This document shows, piece by piece, positions 1 to 12,047 of a stretch of DNA of 64,000 nucleotides (its first letter is position 1; every line of letters starts with the position of its first letter). The stretch is from Fragum whitleyi. Lineage: Eukaryota; Mollusca; Bivalvia; Cardiida; Cardiidae. The notes below the pieces were generated by a model. It was given only the letters and a program-made list of their open reading frames with translations, was not told where the DNA came from and did not search any database. The stretch is taken from assembly GCA_948146395.1 (NCBI GenBank), contig OX411552.1, positions 49,404,258 through 49,468,257 of the forward strand, given 5' to 3'. The position numbers and the translations under genes were made by a program.

Positions 1-732
<732 letters not shown>

Positions 733-761
733 TATAACCAAAATATTTGATGTTTTTTCAG

Positions 762-987
762 AAACTTGGGCAGAAAAGAAGGAAACCCAAGCTCAAATAT
801 TGCGAGAGAACTTCAATAACGTTATCAAAAAACTTGTCGTAGGTGAAAAGGTAGATTTATCAAAAAACGTCAAATCTGCCAGCCTTACAGAGACACTGCA
901 AGATCTTAAAGATTTGGAGAAGAACAAAAAACTGACAGTTTCTGGCGAGAATATTAATGATAACACATACGCTACTCTATTGAATGA
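762..987 (+). CDS. Gene 1, first visible exon
   Basis: Acceptor TGTTTTTTCAG ends at 761 and donor GTAAGT starts at 988. Reading from 764 gives [17 protein letters not shown] and onward to ATLLN, and the final two bases GA pair with the G at 2155 to make Glu. The polypyrimidine tract is short and preceded almost at once by the TA microsatellite. Confidence 0.75.
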
Positions 988-3900
988 GTAAGTAGAAATA
1001 AACTTTATTTGAACAAAAACTAACTTTCAGTTCAATATTCTTCTATCTTAGCCCTATTCTAACGGATTTCTTATATGAAAAAAACAAATACTAAATGGTA
1101 AAAAAAGACAGACCGCTCATTTTGTAGAAAAAAGGTTGAAAGCAAGCTTCGTTTGCTTTCAAAAAATTATTTAAGAACGGTAAATTTTTGAGCACCCCGG
1201 CTTAAGATTAGATTTTCATCTCTTGTCAACGATATCAAAACAACGTTATCTCAAATTTATTAATACTGGTTTTACAGTAAACAGCATCGTAAAATTGACA
1301 AGGTGAATCATTTTGGAATGATTTAGGAATGAAATTGAATGAGTATGAGGAGCGAGTTTTGAGTAAATTTTAAGGGAGGTAATCCTATATCGCAAATTTT
1401 GTTCAGGATGAACAAATAAGCGATAATAATTATCTCCCTTTAATAAAAAAAAAAGGCAAACAAGTTCTATACCTGGTTCCCATTTCTTCAAAAAGCTATG
1501 AGGCGCTTACAATTTGAAGTATGTTAGTGAAATCGCGATTTTTCTCTGTCAAAATTTATTTTCAAAGACGTTGTTGATTCAATATTTTTCATTTGGTTTG
1601 AGCGTTTTGAATGAATGATTGAGCGATTAAGAATGGCTTTGATTGCAGTAAATGTCAATTTCAGGATGTAATTAACTGTATAAGCCCCACTGGCTGAAAG
1701 CAGGTAAGCTATTGTCATGGCGGCGTGTCTGTAGTACCCCTGTGTGTGCATGCGTCCGTCTGTCCGTGAGAAAACTTATTTCTTTCAACATCTTCCAACC
1801 TAAACCAATGGGCTGATTTTAATGAGACTTGGCAGAAATGTTCCTTGGGTTACCCTCTTCTTAAATTGTACAAGAAATTTTGAATGACCCTAAAATATTG
1901 GCGTAGGAGGGCGGGGCTTATTTTCATTTCAAAATCTTTGAAATTCTCCTACAAAACCATTGGGTGGATTTCAATGAAACTTGATATTAATGTTTCATAG
2001 GTGACCCTCTTCTTCTTAAGTTGTAAAAGAAATTGACCTCCAAATATGGGCGTGGAAGGTCCTAGAAAACGGGGTCTTATTTGAAATATGCTGTGTAGCG
2101 GCGTTTAAATGAGTGACTGAGCAATTGGTTAAAAATTGTGTTTTTTTATGTCAGGTTAGATGTTTACCTAAACAACAAAAAGGGCAACACTAATTTACTG
2201 AAGAGTCTAGAGAACATCAACGTGGACCATGACAAGGTTGAAGAATACCTCACCGTGACAAATAAGGTATTATGATTTGCATTATATACTCAGTTCCAAA
2301 AGAAAGTATGCACTTTTAAAATTCGGATATCTTCTAACTTACACCACATACCATCACAGATTTTTGCACGACAAATCTCGAGACTATTGACCATCGATGC
2401 TTTGAGAAATAAAGCACACGACACTCAATAATTTTCTGTAAGTAAAAGATCTTTGTTTTTGAGTGATTTGCTTGTGTATCCTACAGTTATAATTATAATT
2501 AGAATAATTATTCTGGAAAGTTACCCAGTTGAATTTAAACTATGCAACAGCCTAGTTAAGCCTTCAAATTTCGTGGTTGTGCAAAAATAAACCCCGTGAG
2601 AAAAAAAACTGTCTACAAAATTAAATCAGCATTATTGAGCCAATAGAAATGTTACGCATCCGCCTGTTGCGTCCCCTATTGCGTATCAAAAATATTTTAA
2701 AACGCCGTTCCACTGTTTGATCTAACGTTATCGGCCCGATTTCTAGCGTTGACGCAGATTTAATATCTGTATATGAACTTGGACTTCTGTTTTAAAATGG
2801 AAGGCAGCCCTAGTCAAACTCGGAAATGCCATATCAGCAAATGGGATTTTGGTCACGTGAAATACGCCCATGTGCAAGAGCGGTAAAGGAACGGTATTCA
2901 AATTGCAGTCCGAAATGTTGCGGGAAAAATATTCATTAAGCTAGGCCTACGATATATCTAGATCATCACGTCATACTTATTTGCATTACCGAATATTGGA
3001 ATGACATAATTATTCAAGCTATATATAAAAATTTAGATTTTGTGAACATAGTCGTATTAGAACATTGTTTTGCGTTTCGGAAATGTTCACGAACAAAGAC
3101 GGGGGCTTTAAGTTTAATAACTCTTTACCAATGTTAGTATTTATCCAATGGTAAATTTTACTAATCTAAATACTAATACTTATATAAATCATGGGATGAT
3201 GATAAATGTGTCTACAAATACATGTCGAGTGATATTTAAGGTTATTATATAATTTTGATTGTACATAACTTCAAATGGTCGGTTATTATCATATTTTAAC
3301 CTCGAATAGCTTGTTGTGTCTCGAAAAATATATATACATTGCATTTCTGTCTTACTTTTTATATAATAATTGTCTGATATTTAGGTCAATGTCACATCAA
3401 AATTAATAAGGGTACATATATATTGTAAGTAGAAAAAACAATTTCTTTTCACTTTGGCCAAAATACCAAGACGTTGGCATGGAAACAAAATTTAATGACT
3501 GTTTATTCTTATGATTTATCTTCCCTGCAGAGTTTTCTTATGAAATTATGTGTATTTTAGACTATATAATGAATGGGGTTCTGACTGGTTCAATAATGGG
3601 CCTCAAACACCAGGCCTTCTTATTTCTCTCGTCTACCTTATTAAAGGCTAATAGTTGCAAGAATTAGGACTTGGTGTATGATAAAAAAAATAACGACTGT
3701 TGGCGAACAAAATTTCGTATGTACAGCTTTATTCAAGTTATTCAATCTGTACTTACGAGGTTTTGTTCTTCCATTACCAATAGTCAAAATCATAGTGCTG
3801 TAAGCACTGTAATTTTCGTCACTTAACGGATCTGCACGATTATTGTTCATCCAGGATAAGTGCATTGATAATATTAGTATTAATCAGCCTGTAAATTGTG

Positions 3901-6900
3901 AAAATTGACTTGGGTTTGATTTTCCGAACGAAAATCTGTCATGCATCCATTTAATTTTGAAGTTCCCTTTTCGTCAGAGACACATTTTCCCAATGGTTTG
4001 AGGATATAGTTTATTATCTACCTGCGTTTATTTTTTCATAACTTAATCAATATTTTCCTACTGCACTCATGTCTTTGGGGAAATGAGTTGTCATTTTAAT
4101 CTTACGCCGCTCTTAACAATTAAATACATGCTATTTATGGTACATATCAGCTTCAGATACACATATACCATTTTATCCTTGGAAATCCATTTTGTACTTT
4201 GAAATTGGAAGAAATTGTCAAGGTCATGCAATACATTTTAAGTCGTCTTATTATAAGATGAGAAGCATCAATTTTGAATTCTTGGAAGTATGACCTCTCT
4301 GAGCGATAAAAATTATATCAGGTATTCTAAAAGTGTAAAGAATTCTACAAAATAAAGGAAATTTTCATTGGACTGTTAAGTGCACAACCTTAAAAAATAA
4401 CTGCGTACTTGAAATTGTTTTCTTTGGAGAATGAAAAAAATGCAGTCAAAAAGAATGCGAATACTGGTGGACACAGCTAAAATTGAATACTTCGAAATAT
4501 ATCTAGTAAATACGAATTTATTTTAGTTCGATTGCGACGATAGCTTGTACGTTTATAAATGCAAACCACTAGACTGGCCGCAGTCGTTTTTGTTAGCATT
4601 TTCAGAAATGTTTTGTTGTAGTAGCATAACAAGTCTCTTTAATCCAAGTTCATATTAACAAGTGCTGAACAAAAACTTCTTTTCAGAGACAGGGGACTTA
4701 CTTGGAATTTATGTAATGACTGACATATTTAATTCCCTTTGAAAAATTACTGTAAAGAAGAGTCTAGCGGCCAGACTATCAAACCACTCGAACACTCAAT
4801 TCTTATGTTTTCACGTCCATGTGAGAGAGGCAGTTGTTTTAATCCACCGCCTCTCCAATTCTACTGGGGCTGGCTATTAAGTGTTTTAACCACAAACACA
4901 CCTCGTCGACGGTGGGGCTCGTACCACTGACCTCTAGGTCACGAGTCTAGTGCATTTATCAATAGGCCACAGAGGCAGTCAATAATGCGAAATATATTTG
5001 TGACCCGTCACGAAAAGGGACCGTCTGGGAACTCCGTAAAATTAAAAAAAGAGAAGACCTTGTAAGGCTCAAGAAAAGGTCGCACTTCAAAAATAATTGT
5101 ATTAGCAGGTAGAATGGTAACTTGAGATTTAGGTTGTAGACGAAAAGCGAAGTCTGACCGGGGTCGATACGTCTTTCACTATCCAAATGATATGTTTTTA
5201 GCGAGACGGGTCATATTCATGATTCGTGTCTAACGGATATATGGCAATTGGCTAATTTTCGAAAATTGAGAAGTCCACCGAGAATACATTTGCCCCGTTC
5301 TCGAAAAGGGGCTATCTTAAATTGCCACCAGTTTACAGAGTGGCAAGATTTACGTTTCTTAGGATTAAAAATGTTAAAACTACGCGAGCTTTTTAATCAG
5401 GATATCTCACGCTGCGCCGTATATTTAAAGCTGATAACGGAGGCTAGACATATGCCGATTGAAAATCGTAAGATAACGCACCTCAGATCGACGGTTTTCG
5501 CTTTTTACCCATTTTCATAATCGATTCTGCCATCCTATACATTTAGAGTGTAGCCCGTGATCCGATTAGGGGCCATTCGAGATGTTCAAAAAGTATCGAC
5601 TCTGGCCAGACAGCGAGGAATTCAAAGGCTGACTAGAAAGAAGCTTTCCGCCTTCTGACAGAGTTTCTGAGCCGCAAATGACCATTCTTTCTTCCAATTT
5701 ATTGACCTGTACAATTTATTGACCTCGTACTTAATTTTATTTTATTTTTTTTTTTTTTTTTTTTTTTTTTTTGTCTGTGCGCGAGATATTCAACAATTTC
5801 AAATAGTCGCAAAGCAAAGACTCTGATCACAGTCTGGCCGTAGTATTCACTATGCGTTTAGTAGATAGATAAAATCTCAAAGTACAGTCAACTCTCGTTA
5901 CAACGACCACATTTGTTCCCAGAAAATATGTCGTTGTAACGAAAATGTCGGTGTATTGAATGAACACGAAAGTCAATTGGTGCAGGATTGTCAAAAAAGC
6001 AGCACACATTATATAATATACTATATATAGTACATGTAAAAATTAACGGAAACACCCTTTTTCAGTTATATTATTAATAATTCGAGTATCTTTATTGAAC
6101 TTATCTTTTTATACTTTATTTGCCATATGCATTTCTATCAAATTTAAAATGCCATGATATTAAAACTAACTTTTTATATAAAGCAAAACAGAGAAAAGCT
6201 TAACAAACAAATATAGACCTAATCGTAATAATATGTATTGAAAAGATGAATGTGTTAAAGGTGCTAATTAATCATTGCCATTGTTTGCATGTCAAACATT
6301 TTCACACATTTCAAAGTAAAACGGCTTGTCAATCATCAACTTATTTTAAATGTTTATCTATCATGCATATGATTCTGTGTAATCAAGCATCATGACCAAA
6401 AATTTTGTGTCGTTGTAATGAACAAGTTTATATAGTGAATATGCAATTTCGTTCCCTGAAAATCAGTGTCGGTGTCGGAAAACGAGAATTCCGTTATAAC
6501 GAATGAAAAATGCACTGCGCAAATCCGTTCCCAACAAATTTGTGTCGTTAAGTGAAAATGTCGTTATATTGAGTGTCGTTAAAACGGGAGTTGACTGTAT
6601 CTGTAAGCAATCACGTAAATTTATATCTACAGTATCTGGCTGTCAATGCTACTCGATGTCTGCACCTCACGAATATTTCAAATTGTTCGAAATGTCACGC
6701 ACAGGCTGATTAATTATTCATATAATTGTTTTATGGAGTTTTAGATGGTCCTTTCTCGCGCGATGGGTCGAATTAGTTGGATAATATGTTGACCTCTGTT
6801 GGATCTTTTTTTTTTCAATTATTTCATTACGAATATCTAGGTAGTTCCTTTTTGAAATGAGGTGTAGCCAGCCACAAACTAAATATGAGGTTACTTGGTG

Positions 6901-7922
6901 TTCTACAGATACTTTGAGACCTTATCTATCCACTAAACGCATAGTGAAGACTCTGGACAGACTGTGTGGATGTACAGGCTGGTCAGAGTCTTTGATTTGC
7001 GCATTTGTGAAATTGTTGGAAATCTCACGCACAGGCTTAAATTGTTCAAATATTGTTAGCATATATGATTTAATTCCGGCTGAGTCCAATAAAATTAGCG
7101 CATTCTGAATGGCTGGAATATCTGTTTCGTATATGTACCACCGCTGAGTACGTTGCTATTTTGTAAGCTTGCACAAAGAAATTTCTTAAGAAAAATACGC
7201 TAAAGCTTGATGATATTAAAATATAACAGAGGAAGATAATGATCTTTCTACTCATGGATCCATGAAACCAAAAATCTCACTTATGTGTATTCATACAGTG
7301 TGATGATGTTAAAACATTCATTCCTCAATAAATGAAAAGAGTCTGCTCTCTACATTACAGTACTAAAGATATGCGTTGATTCCTCGATATGTGATATTCA
7401 TTCAACCTACTTATAATAATTATACATGTTGATTTGTTTTCTTTATAGATGGATGAACACAAGATGCCGATCCTGAGCGCCGTTGCCATCAAACACGTTT
7501 TAGATAACGCTTGTCCCAAAACAAAACGTCAACGTAATTTGAGTATCTTCAAGAAGCAAACAACGTTGTCCCCGACCTCAAGGATGACGGAGTGGGTGGC
7601 TGATGACGTCATTAGGGCAAATCCAAACGTCGATTTCCAACGTGGTGGGAGCGTCTCGTTATTATCCCATAAAGTAAGAAAGCGCCCAGCAATTCTGACC
7701 ATCCCAAATTCGGAGAAGGTCGACGTACCGTCAACGTCTAAATCGAATATGAAAATGCAGTCCATCCTGACGTCAAATCGCAATCAGAATTGTTATCAGA
7801 CTGTTACGTATACATTCACTAGAGATCAGAAATCGAAATCAATAATTTCGAAGTTGAAAAGACTTCAATATGGCAATGGACATTTTAGTAGTAAAAACAA
7901 TGAAACGCTTCTGGATATCTAA
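762..7922 (+). CDS. 3' part of an unrecognised protein-coding gene (three exons)
   Basis: Coding exons 762-987, 2155-2266 and 7449-7922 join in frame across introns of phase 2 and phase 0, with stop TAA at 7920-7922. The first visible exon starts with two bases of a split codon, so the N-terminus lies upstream of the window. The visible part is about 270 residues. The first two exons are rich in Lys, Glu, Asn and Leu ([20 protein letters not shown]) with a helical, possibly coiled-coil look. The last exon is basic and Ser/Thr-rich with no clear domain, no signal peptide and no membrane segment. I do not recognise the family and assign no function. Intron 2267-7448 is loaded with transposons. 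A low-complexity false gene is unlikely, because three exons agree in phase and all have consensus splice sites. Confidence 0.72.
1681..2090 (+). repeat. Pearl-like repeat fragment with units of about 155 bp
   Basis: Begins with a diverged copy of the CCACTGGCTGAAAGC terminus, then a CGTCCGTCTGTCCGTGAG run, then two diverged units around the words GGGCTGATTTTAATGAGACT and GGGTGGATTTCAATGAAACT. The same words recur at 11.4-11.8 and 28.7-29.3 kb, which identifies the family. Confidence 0.7.
2155..2266 (+). CDS. Gene 1, second visible exon
   Basis: Acceptor TTTTTTTATGTCAG ends at 2154 and donor GTATTA follows 2266. It encodes [20 protein letters not shown] and on to VTNK, ending on a codon boundary. 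Charged and likely helical. The upstream intron holds a pearl-like repeat at 1681-2090. Confidence 0.7.
2270..4740. other. Gene 1 intron, AT-rich, no gene seen
   Basis: About 2.5 kb of AT-rich intron sequence without credible exons, RNA genes or clear repeat termini. A short palindromic word near 2500 (AATTATAATTAGAATAATTATT) is the only local structure I noticed. Confidence 0.5.
4760..4982 (-). repeat. tRNA-derived SINE (minus strand)
   Basis: Reading the minus strand from about 4982, the head shows a tRNA-like run GCCTCTGTGGCCTATTGATA, an anticodon-arm-like middle, and a B-box-like GTGGTACGAGCCCC near 4914-4927. A non-tRNA body follows to about 4760. It abuts a MITE-A copy at 5000. It is too diverged to be a working tRNA gene. 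Confidence 0.6.
5000..5213. mobile_element. MITE family A copy
   Basis: Left end TGACCCGTCACGAAAAGGGA is matched by an inverted right end around 5196-5213 (TAGCGAGACGGGTCA). Non-coding, about 214 bp, with the internal words TCTGACCGGGGTCGATAC shared with other copies at 12.3, 20.9, 28.4, 46.7, 51.7 and 54.7 kb. Confidence 0.8.
5740..5772. repeat. Poly-T run
   Basis: About 27-33 T residues with one interruption, directly at the left edge of the nested MITE-B copy. This may be an oligo-T insertion site or a decayed tail. Confidence 0.85.
5773..6707. mobile_element. MITE family B copy split by an insertion
   Basis: Left end CTGTGCGCGAGATATTCAAC and right end TTCGAAATGTCACGCACAGG are the inverted termini of family B. 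Body words such as AAAGACTCTGATCACAGTCT are present. The copy is enlarged from about 240 to 935 bp by the pogo-like MITE at 5885-6597. Confidence 0.75.
5885..6597. mobile_element. Pogo/Tigger-like MITE with TA target duplication
   Basis: The inverted termini are CAGTCAACTCTCGTTACAAC on the left and, read inward from the right, CAGTCAACTCCCGTTTTAAC. A TA dinucleotide flanks each side (5883-5884 and 6598-6599). Subterminal words of the TCGTTGTAACGA type repeat inside. These termini and the TA duplication are typical of Tc1/mariner-pogo non-autonomous elements. No transposase is present. Confidence 0.8.
6890..7037. mobile_element. Partial MITE family B copy
   Basis: Contains AGTGAAGACTCTGGACAGAC and ends TTGGAAATCTCACGCACAGG at 7015-7034, matching one family B terminus and body. 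The other terminus is missing or decayed. Confidence 0.65.
7449..7922 (+). CDS. Gene 1, terminal coding exon
   Basis: Acceptor TTTCTTTATAG ends at 7448 and the frame is open for 157 codons to TAA. The protein starts [20 protein letters not shown], contains a basic patch ([15 protein letters not shown] near residues 23-37) and the segment [18 protein letters not shown], then a Ser/Lys-rich tail. The first codon is ATG, so internal initiation is possible, but the phase-0 splice from 2266 fits equally well. The 3' UTR runs straight into a foldback element at 7949, which carries an AATAAA at 8307. Confidence 0.75.
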   Translation: MDEHKMPILSAVAIKHVLDNACPKTKRQRNLSIFKKQTTLSPTSRMTEWVADDVIRANPNVDFQRGGSVSLLSHKVRKRPAILTIPNSEKVDVPSTSKSNMKMQSILTSNRNQNCYQTVTYTFTRDQKSKSIISKLKRLQYGNGHFSSKNNETLLDI

Positions 7923-7948
7923 GAAAAAATGTTATTATTCATGATTTT

Positions 7949-8312
7949 TGACCTGGCAGGGTGGAGCATAAGTATAGGGTTGTTGCATTTAAGATTAACG
8001 AAAACTTGTTTTTTTCAATACCGACTCACTTTTAAAGCGAGTATGCGATATAAACTTTGAACGTTAATCGCCGTTGGTTAACAAAACCCTCGTAACTTCA
8101 GATCGTACAATCTGAAGTTACGAGGGTCTGGTGACAAAACGATGAAACGTGTTCACATTTGTAGGGCATGTTAATCATTTTGGTTTTAGGATGCCGTTAT
8201 CAACACGAGTTGAAGATAATTGTCGACTTATTTATTGAAAGAATCCAAGGTATTCAAAAGTAAACTCGCCAAATTACGTCATGGCAAAACCATGCCCTAC
8301 CAGGTGAATAAA
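7949..8312. mobile_element. Foldback element family I, in the 3' UTR of gene 1
   Basis: The ends GACCTGGCAGGGTGGAGCAT and, inverted, CACCTGGTAGGGCATGGTTT form a terminal inverted repeat. A near-perfect internal hairpin lies at 8086-8128 (CCCTCGTAACTTCAGAT and its complement around a 5-base loop). A second copy sits at 40217-40600. The AATAAA at 8307-8312 could serve as the poly(A) signal of gene 1; that use is inferred. Confidence 0.75.
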
Positions 8313-8314
8313 GA

Positions 8315-8825
8315 GGTAGAATATGTCCGACCATAACCAACGTGCATAGCCATGGCCATGCGATAGTGTTTTTAGGAAAAGAGGATTTTCACAATTCTTC
8401 ATTTGCGATCTTTTTTAGTAATTTCTATTGCGATTTACTCTGGGAGTAACATTTTTTTACTTCTTAATCTTTTATTTCTAGCCCGTCTAAAAAATGTTGT
8501 CAACTAACAATACAAACGTGTACATGTTATTTATCCAAAACTTTAAATAATAACAAAAAAACAACATCGTAGTCGGTCAGCATAGATTACATATTTTAAA
8601 CGAATCTTTGCATCATTTAACGCAGACTACCTATAACCATTATTTCCGGATGATAAGGCTCTGCTTGTTTTAAGCCTTAAGAAGTTATAAGCCTTTGGAA
8701 TCGAAACTGCCTTAGCTTTACATTTGTGACTAACCAGATGGTCTTAGCATGACAGGCCAAATATGAAATGACTTTATGACTTAAGACGCATCAGCAAATA
8801 GTAAACGGCCTTGATTTATCGCTTT
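8315..8825. other. Intergenic, no gene seen
   Basis: About 510 bp between the foldback element and the large tandem-repeat element. I see no exon, RNA gene or repeat terminus here. Confidence 0.45.
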
Positions 8826-10687
8826 TTAGCTCACCTGAGCACGAAGTGCTCAAGGTGAGCTTTTGTGGTTAGGTGGATGTCCGTCGTCCGTCGTTCGTCG
8901 TCCGTCGTGTGTCGTGTGTCGTCCGTCGTGTGTCGTCAACATTTACCTTGTATGCACTCTAGAGGCCACATTTTTTGCCCAATCAACCTGAAATTTGGTC
9001 GGAATGATTGTCTTGATAAAATCTCGGACAAGTTCGAAATTGGGTCAAGTGGGGTCAAAAACTAGGTCACAGGGTCAAATCTTAGAAAAACCTTGTATGC
9101 ACTCTAGAGGCCACATTTTTTGCCCAACCAATCTAAAATTTGGTCAGAATGATTGTCTTGATAAAATCTCGGACAAGTTCGAAATTGGGTCAAGTGGGGT
9201 CAAAAACTAGGTAACAGGGTCAAATCTTAGAAAAACCTTGTATGCACTCTAGAGGCCATTTTTTTTGCCCGATCAACCTGAAATTTAGTCAGAATGATTG
9301 TCTTGATGAAATCTCGGACAAGTTAGAAATAGGGTCAAGTGGGGTCAAAAACTAGGTCACAGGGTCAAATCTTAGAAAAACCTTGTATGCACTCTAGAGG
9401 CCATTTTTTTTGCCCAATCAACCTGAAATTTGGTCAGAATGATTGTCTTGATGAAATCTTGAACAAGTTCAAAATTGGGTCAAGTGGGGTCAAAAACTAG
9501 GTCATGGGGTCAAATCTTAGAAAAACCTTGTATGTACTCTAGAGGCCATATTTTTTGCCCAATCAACCTGAAATTTGGCCTGAATGATTGTCTTGATAAA
9601 ATCTCGGACAAGTTCAAAATTGGGTCAAGTGAGATCAAAAACTAGGTCACAGGGTCAAATCTTAGAAAAACCTTGTATGCACTCTAGAGGCCATTTTTTT
9701 TGCCCGATCAACCTGAAATTTAGTCAGAATGATTGTCTTGATAAAATCTCGGACAAGTTTGAAATAGGGTCAAGTGGGGTCAAAAACTAGGTCACAGGGT
9801 CAAATCTTAGAAAAACCTTGTATGCACTCTAGAGGCCATTTTTTTTGCCCAATCAACCTGAAATTTGGTCAGAATGATTGTCTTGATGAAATCTTGAACA
9901 AGTTCAAAATTGGGTCAAGTGGGGTCAAAAACTAGGTCATGGGGTCAAATCTTAGAAAAACCTTGTATGTACTCTAGAGGCCATTTTTTTTGCCCAATCA
10001 ACCTGAAATTTGGCCTGAATGATTGTCTTGATAAAATCTCGGACAAGTTCAAAATTGGGTCAAGTGAGATCAAAAACTAGGTCACAGGGTCAAATCTTAG
10101 AAAAACCTTGTATGCACTCTAGAAGCCATATTTATTGCCCAAACAACCTGAAATTTGGTCAGAATGATTGTCTTGAAAAATCTCAGACAAGTTCAAAATT
10201 GGGTCAAGTTGGGTCAAAAATGAGGTCACGGGGTCAAATATTAGAAAAACCTTATAGACACTCTAAAGGCCAAATTTATTGCCCAATCAACCTGAAATTT
10301 AGTCATAATGATTGTCTTGATGAAATCTCGGACAAGTTCGAAATAGGGTCAAGTGGGGTCAAATATGAAGTCATAGGGTCAAATATTAGAAAAACCTTGT
10401 AGACACTCTAGAAGCCATATTATGTGCCGGATCAACATGAAAATTGGTCAGAATGATCATCTTGATGAAATCTAGGTCAAGTTTGAAATTGGGTCAAGTG
10501 GGGTCAAAAATGAGGTCACAGGGTCAAATCTTAGAAAAACTTTGTAATGAGTGTAGAGGCATCATTTTTTGCCCAATCAACCTGAAATTTGGTAAGAATT
10601 CATTATCCTTTCTAAATCTACTTTAAACAATTTTTGACAGTTCATTCAGGTGAGCGATTTAGGGCCACTATGGCCCTCTTGTTTAAA
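8826..10687 (+). mobile_element. Large pearl/HINE-like element with 145-bp tandem units
   Basis: The left end is a hairpin, AGCTCACCTGAGCAC / GTGCTCAAGGTGAGCT with a 3-base loop (8829-8862), followed by a GTCCGTCGTCC-type run to about 8937. Twelve tandem units of 144-145 bp follow (8946 to about 10600). The right end returns to CAGGTGAGCG and closes with a second hairpin, AGGGCCACTATGGCCCT, then CTTGTT. No enzyme is encoded; open frames inside it merely follow the repeat. The layout fits non-autonomous Helitron-related (pearl/DINE/HINE) elements of bivalves, which is an inference from architecture. Confidence 0.8.
8946..10600 (+). repeat. Tandem array, 12 units of 145 bp
   Basis: The word CCTTGTATGCACTCTAGAGG or a close variant starts units at 8946, 9091, 9236, 9381, 9526, 9671, 9816, 9961, 10106, 10250, 10395 and 10540. 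Each unit also carries GGTCAAGTGGGGTCAAAAAC. Units from 9236 to 10105 form a higher-order repeat of three units (435 bp), present twice. The last three units are the most diverged. Confidence 0.95.
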
Positions 10688-10689
10688 TA

Positions 10690-11160
10690 AGCGGTGGCTT
10701 GTACTCCGGAAATTATGGTATGCTTACCATTGTTATTACAAAATTACTTGCATTTGACTTTTACAAGGAGGGAAAAGGGCAGGGGTTATAATTTATGTGC
10801 AGAATGTAGGATAGATATTTTTCATGATATTCAATATTTTCCTTGACTGTGATCGGGCTTTATCTGTGATATCAATTTTATTTCAATACTATGTTTATTA
10901 CTTAATTAAAGTAGCACTTTGTGTGGTTTTACCTTTGTTAACTTGAAATTAAAATAATTATCATCGATCTGTGTCTTGTTAATCAAACCAGTATGTTGAA
11001 TAAACACACAGTATGGTCACATATAGATTTTTTACGGAACGCCTCTGTCTTCGACTGCCGCCATTTCAACTTATCAGTCTCAAGATTGCTTCAAAATACT
11101 GATGCAGACAGCAGGCAGTGTTGGCTAAGATAAGATTGCTCGTCTGTGCTGGCTGATCTG
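10690..11160. other. Intergenic, no gene seen
   Basis: AT-rich spacer of about 470 bp between two repeats. Nothing coding or structured was noticed. Confidence 0.45.
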
Positions 11161-11165
11161 GGTCC

Positions 11166-11252
11166 ATATCGGGTGTTCAGTGCAACAATTTTGTAAGTGC
11201 CTATATATTCATGGGCACTTACAATAGTGTTACACTGAACACTCGCTATTAT
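11166..11252. repeat. Palindromic hairpin element, family G
   Basis: GGGTGTTCAGTGCAACAATT and TTGTAAGTGCCTA on the left pair with TGGGCACTTACAA and GTGTTACACTGAACAC on the right, around an AT-rich loop. Related hairpins lie at 28.3, 48.2, 51.9 and 54.8 kb. Confidence 0.8.
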
Positions 11253-11309
11253 CTGCCATTCGGAACATCGATCGAAATTTTCGTGAAATCGAAAGTACCT
11301 CGGACTTAA

Positions 11310-11875
11310 GTGTAGTTTTGGTTCTCGCCTGAGCTCAACGTGCACAAGGGGAGCTGTTAGAGTCACACTGAGTCCGTCGTGCGTTGTCATTCGTCCGTTG
11401 TCAACAATTATATAAAAAGATATTCTTTCCTGAACAATTGGCCGATTTCAATCGAACTTTGTCCAAATGTTCCTTTGGTGACCCTCTTCAAAAATTGTTA
11501 GCTAAATTCTGATTAGCCCATAAATACGGGCGTGGTAGTGCGAGATTTTTTTATCACTTTGCAATCCTCTTTTTGCAACATTCTCCTCCTGAACCAAAGG
11601 GTCGATTTCTATGAAACTTAAGCAGAATGTTTCTTTGGTGACCCTTTCAAAAATTGTTTGAAACATTTTATTGGCCCATAAATATTGTGGTTGCAGGGCG
11701 GTGCTTATTTTGAGCCCGAAATCTGCGAACGACAACTCCTCCAAGATCACTGGGCTGATTTCAATGAAACTTTACTAGAATATTCCTTAGCTTGGGTGTC
11801 ATTTTCAAAATTGTTCGCGAAATTTTGATTGGTGCATAAATATGGGCGTGGCAGGGTGAGGCTTCTATTCTATTT
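11310..11875 (+). repeat. Pearl-like element, units of about 160 bp
   Basis: A degenerate hairpin start (CCTGAGCTCAACGTGCACAA) leads to a GTCCGTCG run and about three diverged units marked by GGTGACCCT at about 11476 and 11637 and a decayed version near 11793. Each has a nearby CATAAATA(C/T)(G/T)GGCGTGG-like word. No closing hairpin is visible at the right end. Confidence 0.65.
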
Positions 11876-12047
11876 GAAAAAGGTATTGATTCCAGTATAG
11901 GTCAACCGAATCAAAGTTAAAAAATCCCTTATACTGGACGATAGAATTACCATTATTAATTAAGAAAATCTTCCAAGTCAGAAATGTTTCATTTCTAGCA
12001 AGCCTGCAGTTATAACGATCTGAATAATATATCGAAAGCTTGAATTT

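Larger units (their letters stand above)
5548..6770. mobile_element. Diverged MITE-A copy carrying nested insertions
   Basis: The left arm (GTAGCCCGTGATCCGATTAG near 5550) and the right arm (AGATGGTCCTTTCTCGCGCG, 6743-6762, then ATGGGTCG) match family A termini but lie 1.2 kb apart instead of about 250 bp. A MITE-B copy (5773-6707), itself carrying a pogo-like MITE (5885-6597), separates them. Confidence 0.6.

Noticed and set aside
5248..5520. 90-codon plus-strand open frame
   Set aside because: It lies between transposons, has no domain or signal peptide and no splice connection to gene 1.
8946..10600. Regular repeat array that could suggest CRISPR
   Set aside because: Units are 145 bp without short repeat/unique spacer structure, and the DNA is eukaryotic.
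8865..10626. Several plus-strand open frames with repeated MIVLIKSRTSSKLGQV-like peptides
   Set aside because: They are generated by the 145-bp non-coding tandem unit and shift frame from unit to unit.
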